Shown here: piece by piece, positions 43,401 through 51,893 of the stretch | Layout: the number at the start of each line of letters is the position of its first letter | How positions within the stretch are numbered: the stretch's first letter is position 1 | Source: Bacteroidales bacterium | Lineage (GTDB): Bacteria > Bacteroidota > Bacteroidia > Bacteroidales > UBA932 | Reading direction: 5' to 3' | NCBI GenBank assembly: GCA_017443845.1 | Contig: JAFSXX010000029.1 | Span: 1 to 64,000 of the forward strand | DNA: 64,000 nt | The notes under the pieces: generated by a model | Seen by the model: only the letters and a program-made list of their open reading frames with translations | Databases searched by the model: none | What the model was told of the DNA's origin: nothing | Program-made: the position numbers and the translations under genes

Positions 43401-43557
43401 CTCCGCCGTCAAGGGGCTGAGGATCCACGTCAACGGCGTCAACCTCTTCACCTGGGACCGCCTCAAGGTGGTGGACCCCGAGACGCCTACGGGTTCGACC
43501 GGTGCCATCTATCCCCAGACCAAGGGATACAGCGTCGGAGTTAATATGACATTTTAA
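40483..43557 (+). CDS. SusC/RagA-type TonB-linked outer-membrane transporter 1
   Basis: The 1024-residue protein has a signal peptide, a CarboxypepD_reg-like domain (~47-123: VSGIVRDENGAPFGFVDVFVEG), a plug domain (~140-240: YIRGAGTWNNAEPLYVIDGVER, SFSILKDAAATAVYGSKAANGVILITTKRG) and a 22-strand barrel ending in GVNMTF. It forms a TonB-driven pore with the SusD partner 15 bases downstream, taking up glycans or peptides. No STN/signalling domain is present. The substrate cannot be told: no glycoside hydrolase is beside it. Confidence 0.93.
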   Translation: MSHYSNKLPGRSVTVLLAVLMTLTCQFTAFASGLPAQAAQQARQDKVKVSGIVRDENGAPFGFVDVFVEGGTTGTLTDADGRYEIEVEKGQTLVFNFLGYEPYKVKVDNRASIDVAMSLSASMIEETVVVAFGEQKKSAMSSAISTVKADDIVKSPVSNLSNAVTGKMPGLVSMQGSGQPGADEATLYIRGAGTWNNAEPLYVIDGVERNQAQFLRLEPSEIESFSILKDAAATAVYGSKAANGVILITTKRGEEGKPVISFNTSCTFNTPTRYPHYLNSYESLVLYNEALQNDGAEPLYSQEELDHYRLQDDPYRYPDTDWYSVMMKKFSTQSNNSLSVRGGTKSVKYYLAGSYMYQDGQFHVTKRPIYTPKFGYSRYTFRSNIDVLLTKAFTISIDMSGGMTDKTQPVENTSIFTYMNRIPSWIMPALNPDGSYAGTTDFPTANPLYVLDTRGRYVVKNNTVNSSIRLSYDFSQWIKGLKASVRAAYDSNFGNYGQWSETASTYQLISDAGKADRYQQLVEAKTPTTGSGSVSSTRRIYGEAIVDWKTQIKSHSLSITGIANVADYRTTTEVPYKSVSFIGRMNYAFKNLYFVELNAAYRGSENFAPGHRFGLFPSVSLGWNVHNEKFIKDNVDWMDNFKIRASYGITGIDYANTRFIYKEGKWTTGTSAYAYFGTNVGSSIGYSQEPSLANTLATWETAHQTNVGFDLSVLKHKFTLSVDRFFEHRTGILMSPNSVPGILGVSISDMNIGKTKKNGWEFDAAFNQELSRNLAIYVKGNLTYMRNYVVDKDEPDTVLPWQKEEGNAIGQKYGYIVIGYFRDQADIAASPVQQVGSKPIPGDFKYMDYNSDGVINEYDQVAIGYPTIPELVYGFSTGLVYKNFGLDVTFQGAAHSSVFISNYLMYEFYNRGRVQDIHLGRWTPETADTATYPVLHIGGTSQNHVMNTFFLKDNPYLRLKNVELSYTFNFAKTSAVKGLRIHVNGVNLFTWDRLKVVDPETPTGSTGAIYPQTKGYSVGVNMTF

Positions 43558-43571
43558 GGGAGGAACGGAAT

Positions 43572-45401
43572 ATGAAATATTTTGACAATATCATAATCGC
43601 AGCGCTCGCATCGCTCTGCCTCCTGACCCTCGCCACCTCCTGCGGCAAATTCCTCGATGAGGCCCCGACTTCGGAGCAGCCCAAGGAGTATATCTTCGAG
43701 GACTACCTGAGGGCCAACAGATATCTCTCCCTGCTCTACTACTATATGTCGCCCGACTGGACCGGATCCGGCAAATTCGGCGGCAATTACGGTATGATGG
43801 AATCGGCGACCGACATGGCCGAGTATTCGGCCGAGTACGGCGTTCCCAACACCTCTTTCAATATCGGCAACTGGAAGAATTCCAACGCCAAGACCGAAAC
43901 CGAGATATGGTTCGCCTGCTACCGCCAGATTCGCCGCGCGTGGATGTTCCTCGAGAATGCGGACCTCTTCATAAACGGTCCCGAGGGACGCAAGCCGATG
44001 ATGAAGGGCGAGGCCCATTTTATGCTCGCCTATTACTACTTCGAACTCCTCAAGCGTTACGGCGGGGTTCCCCTCGTCAAGGAGACGATGAACCTCGAGT
44101 CGGATTATATGATCCCCCGTTCGAGCGTCGAGGAGATCGGTGAATTCATCATCGACGAACTCGATACGGCGCAGAAGCTCCTGCCCGATGCGTGGGATTC
44201 GGAGGATTTCGGCCGCGCCACCAAGGCGTGGTGCATGGCGCTCCGCTCGAGGACGACCCTCTATCTGGCCAGCCCGCTCAACAATCCTTCAAACGACCAG
44301 GCCAAGTGGACAAGGGCCATAGAGGCGGCCAAGGAGTGCATCGACTACTGCGAGAGCACCGGTCTGCACAAACTCTCCACCGACTGGCAGAATATCTTTA
44401 TGCGCTATACCCCGGACCTGATTTCCGAGATAATAGTCTTCCGCCGCGTGAGCCTCTATAATTTCAACTTCAACTCGAAGATCATCAATTATGAGCAGGC
44501 TTCGCCCGGCGATGATTTCTGGGGCAACGGCAGCAACGGCCCGTCGCAGAATCTGGTGGACCGCTTCCCGGTAATTGTCTTCGATGCCGACAGCAACGCC
44601 GTCTCGACCGAGCCTTTCAGCTGGAGCAATCCCGAACACGTGGCCAATATGTACCTCAACCGCGACCCCCGCTTCTATTACACTGTCCTCTATAACGACA
44701 GGATGTGGATCAAGCGCGCGATCGGGACCTGGCGCGACGGAGCCGCATACGGCCCCGACCGCGACCCCAAGAATCAGCTCTATACCAAGACTGGCTATTA
44801 TCTGAGGAAGTTCTGGCCCCGCGAGTGCAAGGACAAGAACAATCCCGGCAGCTCCAGGATTTTCGGATTCTATATCCGCCTGACGGAGATGTACTTCAAC
44901 TATGCCGAGGCCATGAACGAGGTTTACGGGCCCGACGGAAAGGGAACATACGGGATGAGCGCCGTCGAGGCGATTAACAAGACCCGCGCCCGCCTCATCT
45001 ATCCCGACTCAGAGACCATAGCCAACAACAGCAGCGACCCGTTCTATTATGTCAAGGTCGAGAGGGATGAGAATCCCGATCTCCCAGTGCTTCCCAAGGG
45101 CCTTCCCGGAATGCCCGCAGGTATGACGAAGGACCAGGCCCGCGAGCAGATAAGGAACGAGAGGGTGATTGAGTTCGCCTTCGAGGACCAGTACTTCTAC
45201 GATCTCCTCCGCTGGAGAGAGGGCGAGACCCATATAGGCGGAACGGTCTATGGAGTGGACGTGGTCAAGGTCGGCGAGAATTTCAATTATGTCCGCACCC
45301 AGGTTGAGGACCGCACCTTCGACCCGGGCAGGATGTACCGTTACCCGATCCCCCAGAGTGAGGTTTATAAGTTGGGAATCGAACAGAATCCCGGATGGTA
45401 A
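43572..45401 (+). CDS. SusD/RagB-type surface lipoprotein 1
   Basis: The 609-residue partner of the preceding SusC has the lipobox ATSC and begins CGKFLDEAPTSEQPKEY. The SusD fold (TPR-like helices) is recognised by AYYYFELLKRYGGVPLV and NERVIEFAFEDQYFYDLLRW, and it ends YPIPQSEVYKLGIEQNPGW, a hallmark ending. It caps the transporter and binds ligand. The next SusC begins 17 bases on, so all five genes to 51833 are one likely operon. Confidence 0.93.
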   Translation: MKYFDNIIIAALASLCLLTLATSCGKFLDEAPTSEQPKEYIFEDYLRANRYLSLLYYYMSPDWTGSGKFGGNYGMMESATDMAEYSAEYGVPNTSFNIGNWKNSNAKTETEIWFACYRQIRRAWMFLENADLFINGPEGRKPMMKGEAHFMLAYYYFELLKRYGGVPLVKETMNLESDYMIPRSSVEEIGEFIIDELDTAQKLLPDAWDSEDFGRATKAWCMALRSRTTLYLASPLNNPSNDQAKWTRAIEAAKECIDYCESTGLHKLSTDWQNIFMRYTPDLISEIIVFRRVSLYNFNFNSKIINYEQASPGDDFWGNGSNGPSQNLVDRFPVIVFDADSNAVSTEPFSWSNPEHVANMYLNRDPRFYYTVLYNDRMWIKRAIGTWRDGAAYGPDRDPKNQLYTKTGYYLRKFWPRECKDKNNPGSSRIFGFYIRLTEMYFNYAEAMNEVYGPDGKGTYGMSAVEAINKTRARLIYPDSETIANNSSDPFYYVKVERDENPDLPVLPKGLPGMPAGMTKDQAREQIRNERVIEFAFEDQYFYDLLRWREGETHIGGTVYGVDVVKVGENFNYVRTQVEDRTFDPGRMYRYPIPQSEVYKLGIEQNPGW

Positions 45402-45418
45402 AAAGGAGGAACAGCACT

Positions 45419-48400
45419 ATGAAACACAGAATTTATACTCTTATACTCATTGCGGCAGGCCTTCTCAGCCTCCTTACCGATTCTTTCGCCCAGCAGCGTC
45501 CCGTAACGATATACGGAAATGTAAAGAGCTATACCGGAATTCCCCTGATGGGGGTTGCCGTGACGGTTCAGGACCATTTCATCAATACCGAGACGGACGA
45601 GAACGGCGATTTCTCGATCGAGATTCCCTCCCTGGGTTCCGTACTGGTTTTCAATACGGAGTATTACAAAGAGCGCTTCGTAACCGTCAACTCCACGGAG
45701 CGTCTGATGGTCCTGATGGAGGAGGCTCCGGAAGGACAGGGCAAGGCGGACCGCGTCTTTTTGCCCTTCAGGGAGACCCAGAAACGCAACCTTACCGCCT
45801 CGGTGGCCACTATGGGCAGCGAGGAGCTGAGCAAGAGCAAGGTCACCTCGCTCGGCAACGCCCTGGCCGGAAGGCTTCTCGGCCTCTCGACCAGGCAGAC
45901 GGGAGCCAACCCTGGTTCGGATGCCGCCTCGCTGCTTGTGAGGGGCGTCAGGACGCTCTACAGCGACAACGACGCGAATGCGCTCAAGGTCTATTCGTAT
46001 TGCTTCCCCCTGATCATCGTCGATGGATTCGAGAGGGAGTTCTCCGAGCTCGACGCCGAGGAGATCGAGTCGTTCAGCATCCTGAAGGATGCGGTGGCGA
46101 CCTCGCTTTACGGCATCAGGGGCGCGAACGGCGTGATAATGGTCACCACCAAACGCGGAGAGAGCAACAAGCGCAAGATCAAATTCAAGTACAACGAGGG
46201 TGTCCTCACCCCCACGGACTGCCTGCCCGACAACGTGGATGCCTACACATACGCATCGTGGTACAATGAGGCCCTGCGCAACGACGGCTACGCTCCCGTA
46301 TATACTGAACGCGACCTTGCCCTCTACAAGAGCGGCGAGAGTCCGATGACCCACCCCGACAACGACTACTATCCGGCCTTCATGAAGAAGTTCGCATCGC
46401 AGCGGAAGGCCTCCATTACGATGAGCGGCGGCAACCAGATTGCCAAGTACTTCATCCTGGCGGGATATACTTCGCAGGACGGACTCTGGAAATACTCCAA
46501 TTACAACGAGGAGTTCCCCACGAGGACCAACTACAGCAAGTACAACATCCGCTCGAATGTCGATGTCAACATCACCAAGTGGCTGACCGCCTCGATGGAC
46601 GTAGCGGGCCGAATCGAGGAGCGCAAGTATCCCTATGCCAGCGCATCCGCCATACTGAGCGCCCTCAACACCCCGGCCAATGCCTATCCGATCAGCTTTA
46701 CCGGTATCGACCCCAACCTGCTCACCGAGACCTTCATGCTCGGCGGCAACTCGGTCTATACCAACAACCCTCTCGGCCTGCTGGCTTTCAGGGGTTACAA
46801 CGAGCAGACGAGGCGCTACTACCAGGTTTCGGCCCACATCAAGGCCGATCTCGGACGCTTCGTGACTCCCGGCCTCTCGGCCGAATTCAACGGGCATCTG
46901 GACGGATACAACTATTACCTGGTCTCCAGCTACAAGAGTTTCTCCGTCTGGAAATACTCCAAGAGCGCATTCGGGGATGACATCTACGACCAGTTCGTGA
47001 CGGCTTCGACCCTTTCGAGGTCCGGAAGTTACGATACCGAGCGTTACTATGGCTTCGATGCCAATCTGCGTTACCAGAAATCGGTCGGACTGAGCAACTT
47101 CGATGCGATGATCTACTGGAACCAGAGGCTCAAGGAGGTCCGCCAGAACAACCAGAGCGACTACCGCAACCAGGACTGCGGATTCATCTTCTCCTACTCG
47201 CTGGCCAATAGGTATTTCCTCGACATTACGGGAGATTACGGCGGCAGCGAGAAGCTCTACCTCTCGAAGTACCAGAGGGAGTTCTATCCCGCCGTCGGAC
47301 TCAGCTGGGTGATCTCCGGCGAGAACTTCATGAAGGGGGCAAGATGGATCGATTACCTCAAGCTGAAGGCTTCCTACGGCCTTTCGGGCCAGGGCAACTG
47401 GTATTTCACCGACGTCAACGGCGACGAGGAGCGTTTCGCATCTGCCGGAAGATGGTGGATGTCGAGCACCTGGCAGTACTTCGGTACGGCGGCCACCTCG
47501 ACCACCACGATCGCCCGCGGCCGAATGGACAATCCCCTCTGCCGCGCCGAGAAGTCGGCTATGACCAATGTGGCCCTCGAGGGATCGCTGTTCCGCCACC
47601 GCCTCGACTTTGACCTCGAATACTGGTTCGACCACCGCTACGACATCTACACGGCGGGCGTCGGCCTCTATCCCCACGTGCTGGGAGAGGAGGAGCGCAA
47701 GCTCCCGATCACCAACGACGGCGTGGTCAACAGCCAGGGTATCGAGGTGATGCTCAACTGGAAGGACAGGATAGGGGACTTCAGCTACTCGGTAGGCGGC
47801 AATTTCGCCATCCAGAAGTCGAAGATCCTCGAGATGGGCGAGCCTTACCGCGCATTTGAGAATCTTGTCCAGACAGGCAACCAGGTACGCCAGGAGTACG
47901 GCCTCAAGAGTCTCGGACTCTTCAAGGATATGGCCGACGTGGAGAACAGCCCGACGCAGCTCTTCGGTACATACGGCCCCGGCGACATAAAGTACGAGGA
48001 TATCAACGGTGACGATTTCATCGATGCCAACGACTATGTCCCCATCGGCAACGGCCGCGATCCGAAACTCAATTTCGGAATCATCCTCTCGGCCCAGTAC
48101 AAGGGCTTTGGCCTGGAGCTCCTCTTCCAGGGTGCGTCGATGTGCTCGCTCTATGCCGATTCCAATTCAATGCGTGCCTTCTACGGCAACGGAACGGCTC
48201 AGAACTTCATGGCGGGCCGCTTCCACTACGATGAGAACGGCAACAGCAACTGGGCGGAGGCGACCTATCCCAGGTTCACTTCCCAGCTGAGCGACAACAA
48301 CTGGCGCGCATCCGATTACTGGATGTACGACGCTTCGTACTACAGGCTCAAGAATGTCGAGCTGAGCTACACCCTTCCCCAGAAGGCCCTGCGCAACACG

Positions 48401-48556
48401 ATGCTCAACAAGGCGAGGATCTATCTCAACGCGTATAACCCGATGACCTGGACAGCCCTCTCGAAGTATCACATCGATCCCGAGGACTGCCTCGCCGGCA
48501 CCGAGCATTATCCGCTTACCAGGAATTTCAGTATAGGTATCGATTTAACATTCTAA
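45419..48556 (+). CDS. SusC/RagA-type TonB-linked outer-membrane transporter 2
   Basis: The protein (1045 residues from ATG 45419; GGAGG precedes it) has a signal peptide, a CarboxypepD_reg-like domain (TIYGNVKSYTGIPLMGVAV), a plug with SFSILKDAVATSLYGIRGANG and a barrel ending SIGIDLTF. The plug has VRGVRTLYSDNDANALKVYS in place of the usual short VRG segment, an extended loop unlike SusC 1. It is only moderately similar to the first SusC, so this is a separate transporter, not a recent duplication. Confidence 0.93.
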   Translation: MKHRIYTLILIAAGLLSLLTDSFAQQRPVTIYGNVKSYTGIPLMGVAVTVQDHFINTETDENGDFSIEIPSLGSVLVFNTEYYKERFVTVNSTERLMVLMEEAPEGQGKADRVFLPFRETQKRNLTASVATMGSEELSKSKVTSLGNALAGRLLGLSTRQTGANPGSDAASLLVRGVRTLYSDNDANALKVYSYCFPLIIVDGFEREFSELDAEEIESFSILKDAVATSLYGIRGANGVIMVTTKRGESNKRKIKFKYNEGVLTPTDCLPDNVDAYTYASWYNEALRNDGYAPVYTERDLALYKSGESPMTHPDNDYYPAFMKKFASQRKASITMSGGNQIAKYFILAGYTSQDGLWKYSNYNEEFPTRTNYSKYNIRSNVDVNITKWLTASMDVAGRIEERKYPYASASAILSALNTPANAYPISFTGIDPNLLTETFMLGGNSVYTNNPLGLLAFRGYNEQTRRYYQVSAHIKADLGRFVTPGLSAEFNGHLDGYNYYLVSSYKSFSVWKYSKSAFGDDIYDQFVTASTLSRSGSYDTERYYGFDANLRYQKSVGLSNFDAMIYWNQRLKEVRQNNQSDYRNQDCGFIFSYSLANRYFLDITGDYGGSEKLYLSKYQREFYPAVGLSWVISGENFMKGARWIDYLKLKASYGLSGQGNWYFTDVNGDEERFASAGRWWMSSTWQYFGTAATSTTTIARGRMDNPLCRAEKSAMTNVALEGSLFRHRLDFDLEYWFDHRYDIYTAGVGLYPHVLGEEERKLPITNDGVVNSQGIEVMLNWKDRIGDFSYSVGGNFAIQKSKILEMGEPYRAFENLVQTGNQVRQEYGLKSLGLFKDMADVENSPTQLFGTYGPGDIKYEDINGDDFIDANDYVPIGNGRDPKLNFGIILSAQYKGFGLELLFQGASMCSLYADSNSMRAFYGNGTAQNFMAGRFHYDENGNSNWAEATYPRFTSQLSDNNWRASDYWMYDASYYRLKNVELSYTLPQKALRNTMLNKARIYLNAYNPMTWTALSKYHIDPEDCLAGTEHYPLTRNFSIGIDLTF

Positions 48557-48560
48557 GGCT

Positions 48561-50483
48561 ATGAAAAAGAGTTTGATATATATTCTTTTTGGAATAACGG
48601 TATTGTCTCTCACCTCCTGCGAGCGTGATTTCCTGGCCAAGTGGCCGCCGGACGGTACCCGTACATACGAAACGGTATGGGGAAACTACTACGAGACGAA
48701 GGGTGTTATGGACGAGATCTATTCCGACCACATCTTTGCTCCATATTTCAATGACGTGTACGATGTCTCGACCGCGAATGCCTATGGAATGATGGCTTCC
48801 GCCACCGACGAGGCGGAGCACTCCGTGGCTTCGGCATCGGTGCAGAACTTCACCAACGGTGTCTGGAACCCCACCAACTGCCCGACCCTCCTCTATGGAG
48901 GCCCCTGGCGCGGAAGCCGCGTGGCCCGCACCCCCTGGTACAACTCCTACGTGGGCATCGGCAGATGCAACATCTTCCTCGAGAATGTGCCCGGAACCCT
49001 TCTGATAGACGACCTTGACGACCCTACCAGGATGCACGAGCTGACCTATTACAAGGGACAGGCATATTTCTGGCGGGCATACCTCTCGTTCGTGCTGCTG
49101 CGCAATTACGGACCCTATGTGATCTCCACCCATACAGAGACCCTCGACGATAATCTGTTCCGCGGCCGCAATACCCTCGACGAGTGCGTCGCCCAGATTG
49201 TCAAGGACTGCAACAGCGCCATCGATTCGCTGCCTTTCCTCTGGGACGAAGCCAACTGGGGCCGCGTGAGCGCCACTGCGGCGCAGGCCCTCAAGTCCAG
49301 GGTGCTGCTCTACTATGCGAGCCCCCTTTACCAGGGCGATTTCTGGTCGTTCGGCCTCGGCAAGGGCGAAGTGGGGGATGTGCAGCGCTGGATAGACGCC
49401 GCCGATGCGGCCAGGGAGGCCATCAACGACAACGATTTCTACAATCTTCCGAAGGTGAACAATTTCAACAGGCCTTATTCGGCCGACGGCAGTTACAACT
49501 ACGTGATCTCGCTGGCGGCCAATCTGGATAATGTCGAGCAGATTTTCGCTACCGGACGTACCACCAGTTACTCTATCCAAAACGAGTATCACAACCTCCC
49601 CGCCGGCGTGGACGGCTGCCTGGGTTATACCAACCCCACCCAGGAGATGGTCGATGAGTTCGAGGTCGTAACCGGGGTCGGGGCTTCGCGCAAGGCCGAG
49701 AAGTTCGACTGGAACAATCCTGACCATACGAAAGATCCCTATGCCAACCGCGACCCCAGGTTCTATGCCTCCATCATCTACAACGGATATCTCTGGGGCA
49801 CCGCGAAGGCCCAGGCATACTATGTGGATATGTATGAGCCGGTGACCATCGACGGAATCGAGTATCCGGGCGGAGTACACCGCGACAGGATGCTGCGCAA
49901 CAGCACCAAGACCGGTTATTACTACCGCAAGTTCCTCTCGGAGAGCGTCTATGCCTATGCGACCGGAAAGTACACCACTGCCAACCGCAACCGTCACGAG
50001 TTCCGTTTCGCGGAGCTGCTCCTCAATTACGCCGAGGCGCTCAATGAGGCGTACGGTCCCGAAGTGGCGGATCCCAAGGGAGAACTCCGCGAGATCAACG
50101 GCGTCGCCGGAATCAATACGGCCCGCGCCGCCATCAATGCCATCCGCGGCAGGGTCAATATGCCGCCCGTAGCCACCGGAATGACCAAGGAGCAGATGCG
50201 CGAGGCCATCCATCACGAGAGGTGGGTCGAGCTCTGCTTCGAGGGACACCGTTTCTACGACCTCCGCCGCTGGAAGGAGGGCGACAAACTCGGCCAGCCT
50301 ATCCACGGCGTACTGGCGACCCCTACCGGATTCGACAAGAACGGCCGTCCCACCGGATTCACCTACAAGGTGGAGAAGGTCGAGGACCGCGTATGGAGGG
50401 ATTGTATGTACTGGTGGCCGATTCCCCAGTCTGAAGTTGTCAAATATACTAACGGGCAATTCCGTCAGAATCCCGGCTGGTAA
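48561..50483 (+). CDS. SusD/RagB-type surface lipoprotein 2
   Basis: The 640-residue product has the lipobox LSLTSC and starts CERDFLAKWPPDG. SusD markers include AYLSFVLLRNYGPYVI, RHEFRFAELLLNYAEALNEA, HERWVELCFEGHRFYDLRRW and the terminal WWPIPQSEVVKYTNGQFRQNPGW-type ending. Four bases separate it from SusC 2. It differs from SusD 1 in length and ligand-face loops. Confidence 0.93.
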   Translation: MKKSLIYILFGITVLSLTSCERDFLAKWPPDGTRTYETVWGNYYETKGVMDEIYSDHIFAPYFNDVYDVSTANAYGMMASATDEAEHSVASASVQNFTNGVWNPTNCPTLLYGGPWRGSRVARTPWYNSYVGIGRCNIFLENVPGTLLIDDLDDPTRMHELTYYKGQAYFWRAYLSFVLLRNYGPYVISTHTETLDDNLFRGRNTLDECVAQIVKDCNSAIDSLPFLWDEANWGRVSATAAQALKSRVLLYYASPLYQGDFWSFGLGKGEVGDVQRWIDAADAAREAINDNDFYNLPKVNNFNRPYSADGSYNYVISLAANLDNVEQIFATGRTTSYSIQNEYHNLPAGVDGCLGYTNPTQEMVDEFEVVTGVGASRKAEKFDWNNPDHTKDPYANRDPRFYASIIYNGYLWGTAKAQAYYVDMYEPVTIDGIEYPGGVHRDRMLRNSTKTGYYYRKFLSESVYAYATGKYTTANRNRHEFRFAELLLNYAEALNEAYGPEVADPKGELREINGVAGINTARAAINAIRGRVNMPPVATGMTKEQMREAIHHERWVELCFEGHRFYDLRRWKEGDKLGQPIHGVLATPTGFDKNGRPTGFTYKVEKVEDRVWRDCMYWWPIPQSEVVKYTNGQFRQNPGW

Positions 50484-50498
50484 AACAGGAAAACAGAT

Positions 50499-51833
50499 AT
50501 GAAAAAGATTATTTTCCAATCAGCGCTTCTGATTTGTGCCATCCTGTGCGCCTCCTGCGAAAGCGAGTCCAGGTGGCCAGACAATGACGAAAGCAGCATT
50601 TATCTTGTCCAGAACGGCTTTACCGACAATACTGTCTGGAATCTCGATTCCGGGGAGTATGTCGCGACCGTGGGTGTCAATTGCGGAGGCGTCCGCCCCG
50701 GCAACCAGACCCAGGATATCACCGTGACTTATGCCATCGACAAATCCATCATCGACGCATATAACGACGATATCACCCAGCAGTACAGCGGACAGCTCGA
50801 AATGGTGCCCGAATCGTGCTTCTCGGTGGACGGCAATACCGTGACAATCGCCCGCGGCGAGGTTTCGGCAAAGCTCAACATCCGTTTCAACGTGGCCAAG
50901 ATGCTTCAGGAATGCGATATGGTGAACAAGAAGTATGCGGTTCCCATCCGCCTGGTTTCCACCAGCGCCAAGACCCTCAGCGATGCCGAAGGATTCACCG
51001 AGGCCATCTATGCGGTCAATATCGACAGCCCCCGTTTCTTCTTCTACTGCAACGAGTACGGCCTGGCGGTGAACAGCGTAAAGGTGCTGCCCGGCAGCAA
51101 TACGGTGGAGCGTTACCAGATCTCCGGCTACGGCGTTCCGGAAGGTGAGTACAAGATAACCGTGGCTTACGATCCCGACGCCCTGGCGAAGGAGTTCCCC
51201 TGGGAGACCATCCTGCCGGAGGATGCCTATTCGGTGGACGATGCGGAGCTGGTGTATCACAACGAGCACAGCCGCGCGCAGGTCGCCCTCCGTTTCGACT
51301 CCTCCAAGATGGATTATCTCACTTCGTATTACCTTCCCCTCTCGATTGTCAGCGGCGGCCCCTATGGCGCCGACCCTGAGAAGAAGACCCTTTTCGTGCA
51401 GGTGGACCTGAAGAATGCCTATGAGAAATCCTACACGAGCAAGATTACGGTAACGGACGGGTCCTCGGGTCGCAGTGGCGGTTACTCTGCCAAGAAGTCG
51501 CCCACCAGCTACCTCGAGGATGTCATCGAGATCCAGATGATCTGCAACAACACCATCGCCGGGGCCAAGAGCTCCCAGATGGGTTCGACCACCTATAACA
51601 ACCGCTATATGCGTCTGAGGATAATTCCGGCGGCAGATATCCACCATTACGGGGTGGAGATCATTCCGGTGACGGACAAGTCGAAGAAGAATAACTCTCC
51701 GGACGGCTTGGAACTCGACCCCGATGCCGAGAGTTACTATGACGCCGACCAGGAGAGGTTCGTCCTCAACTACAGGTGGAAGCATACCGACGGCAACTGG
51801 ATAACCGCGACGGAGTATATCCAGGCGAATTAA
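50499..51833 (+). CDS. DUF1735-type surface glycan-binding lipoprotein (SusE position)
   Basis: The 444-residue lipoprotein (lipobox ILCASC) has two DUF1735-like Ig domains at ~30-165 and ~180-310 (TVTYAIDKSIIDAYNDD; KYAVPIRLVSTSAKTLSD; YYLPLSIVSGGPYG) and a C-terminal domain at ~340-444. Proteins at this place in SusCD loci usually bind polysaccharide at the surface. No catalytic motif is seen. It is the last gene of the operon. Confidence 0.82.
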   Translation: MKKIIFQSALLICAILCASCESESRWPDNDESSIYLVQNGFTDNTVWNLDSGEYVATVGVNCGGVRPGNQTQDITVTYAIDKSIIDAYNDDITQQYSGQLEMVPESCFSVDGNTVTIARGEVSAKLNIRFNVAKMLQECDMVNKKYAVPIRLVSTSAKTLSDAEGFTEAIYAVNIDSPRFFFYCNEYGLAVNSVKVLPGSNTVERYQISGYGVPEGEYKITVAYDPDALAKEFPWETILPEDAYSVDDAELVYHNEHSRAQVALRFDSSKMDYLTSYYLPLSIVSGGPYGADPEKKTLFVQVDLKNAYEKSYTSKITVTDGSSGRSGGYSAKKSPTSYLEDVIEIQMICNNTIAGAKSSQMGSTTYNNRYMRLRIIPAADIHHYGVEIIPVTDKSKKNNSPDGLELDPDAESYYDADQERFVLNYRWKHTDGNWITATEYIQAN

Positions 51834-51856
51834 CTTATCATTATTTTTGAACGGGC

Positions 51857-51880
51857 CCCCGAAAGTTCGTACTTTTGGGG
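51857..51880 (+). promoter_or_regulatory. Inverted repeat with -7 element before the MATE gene
   Basis: CCCCGAAAGT-TCGT-ACTTTTGGGG is a 10-bp stem with one mismatch; its right arm contains TACTTTTG (51870-51877), a -7 match. It may end the SusCD transcript, serve as an operator for the MATE gene, or both. Confidence 0.5.
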
Positions 51881-51893
51881 ACTCGTTTTGTAT

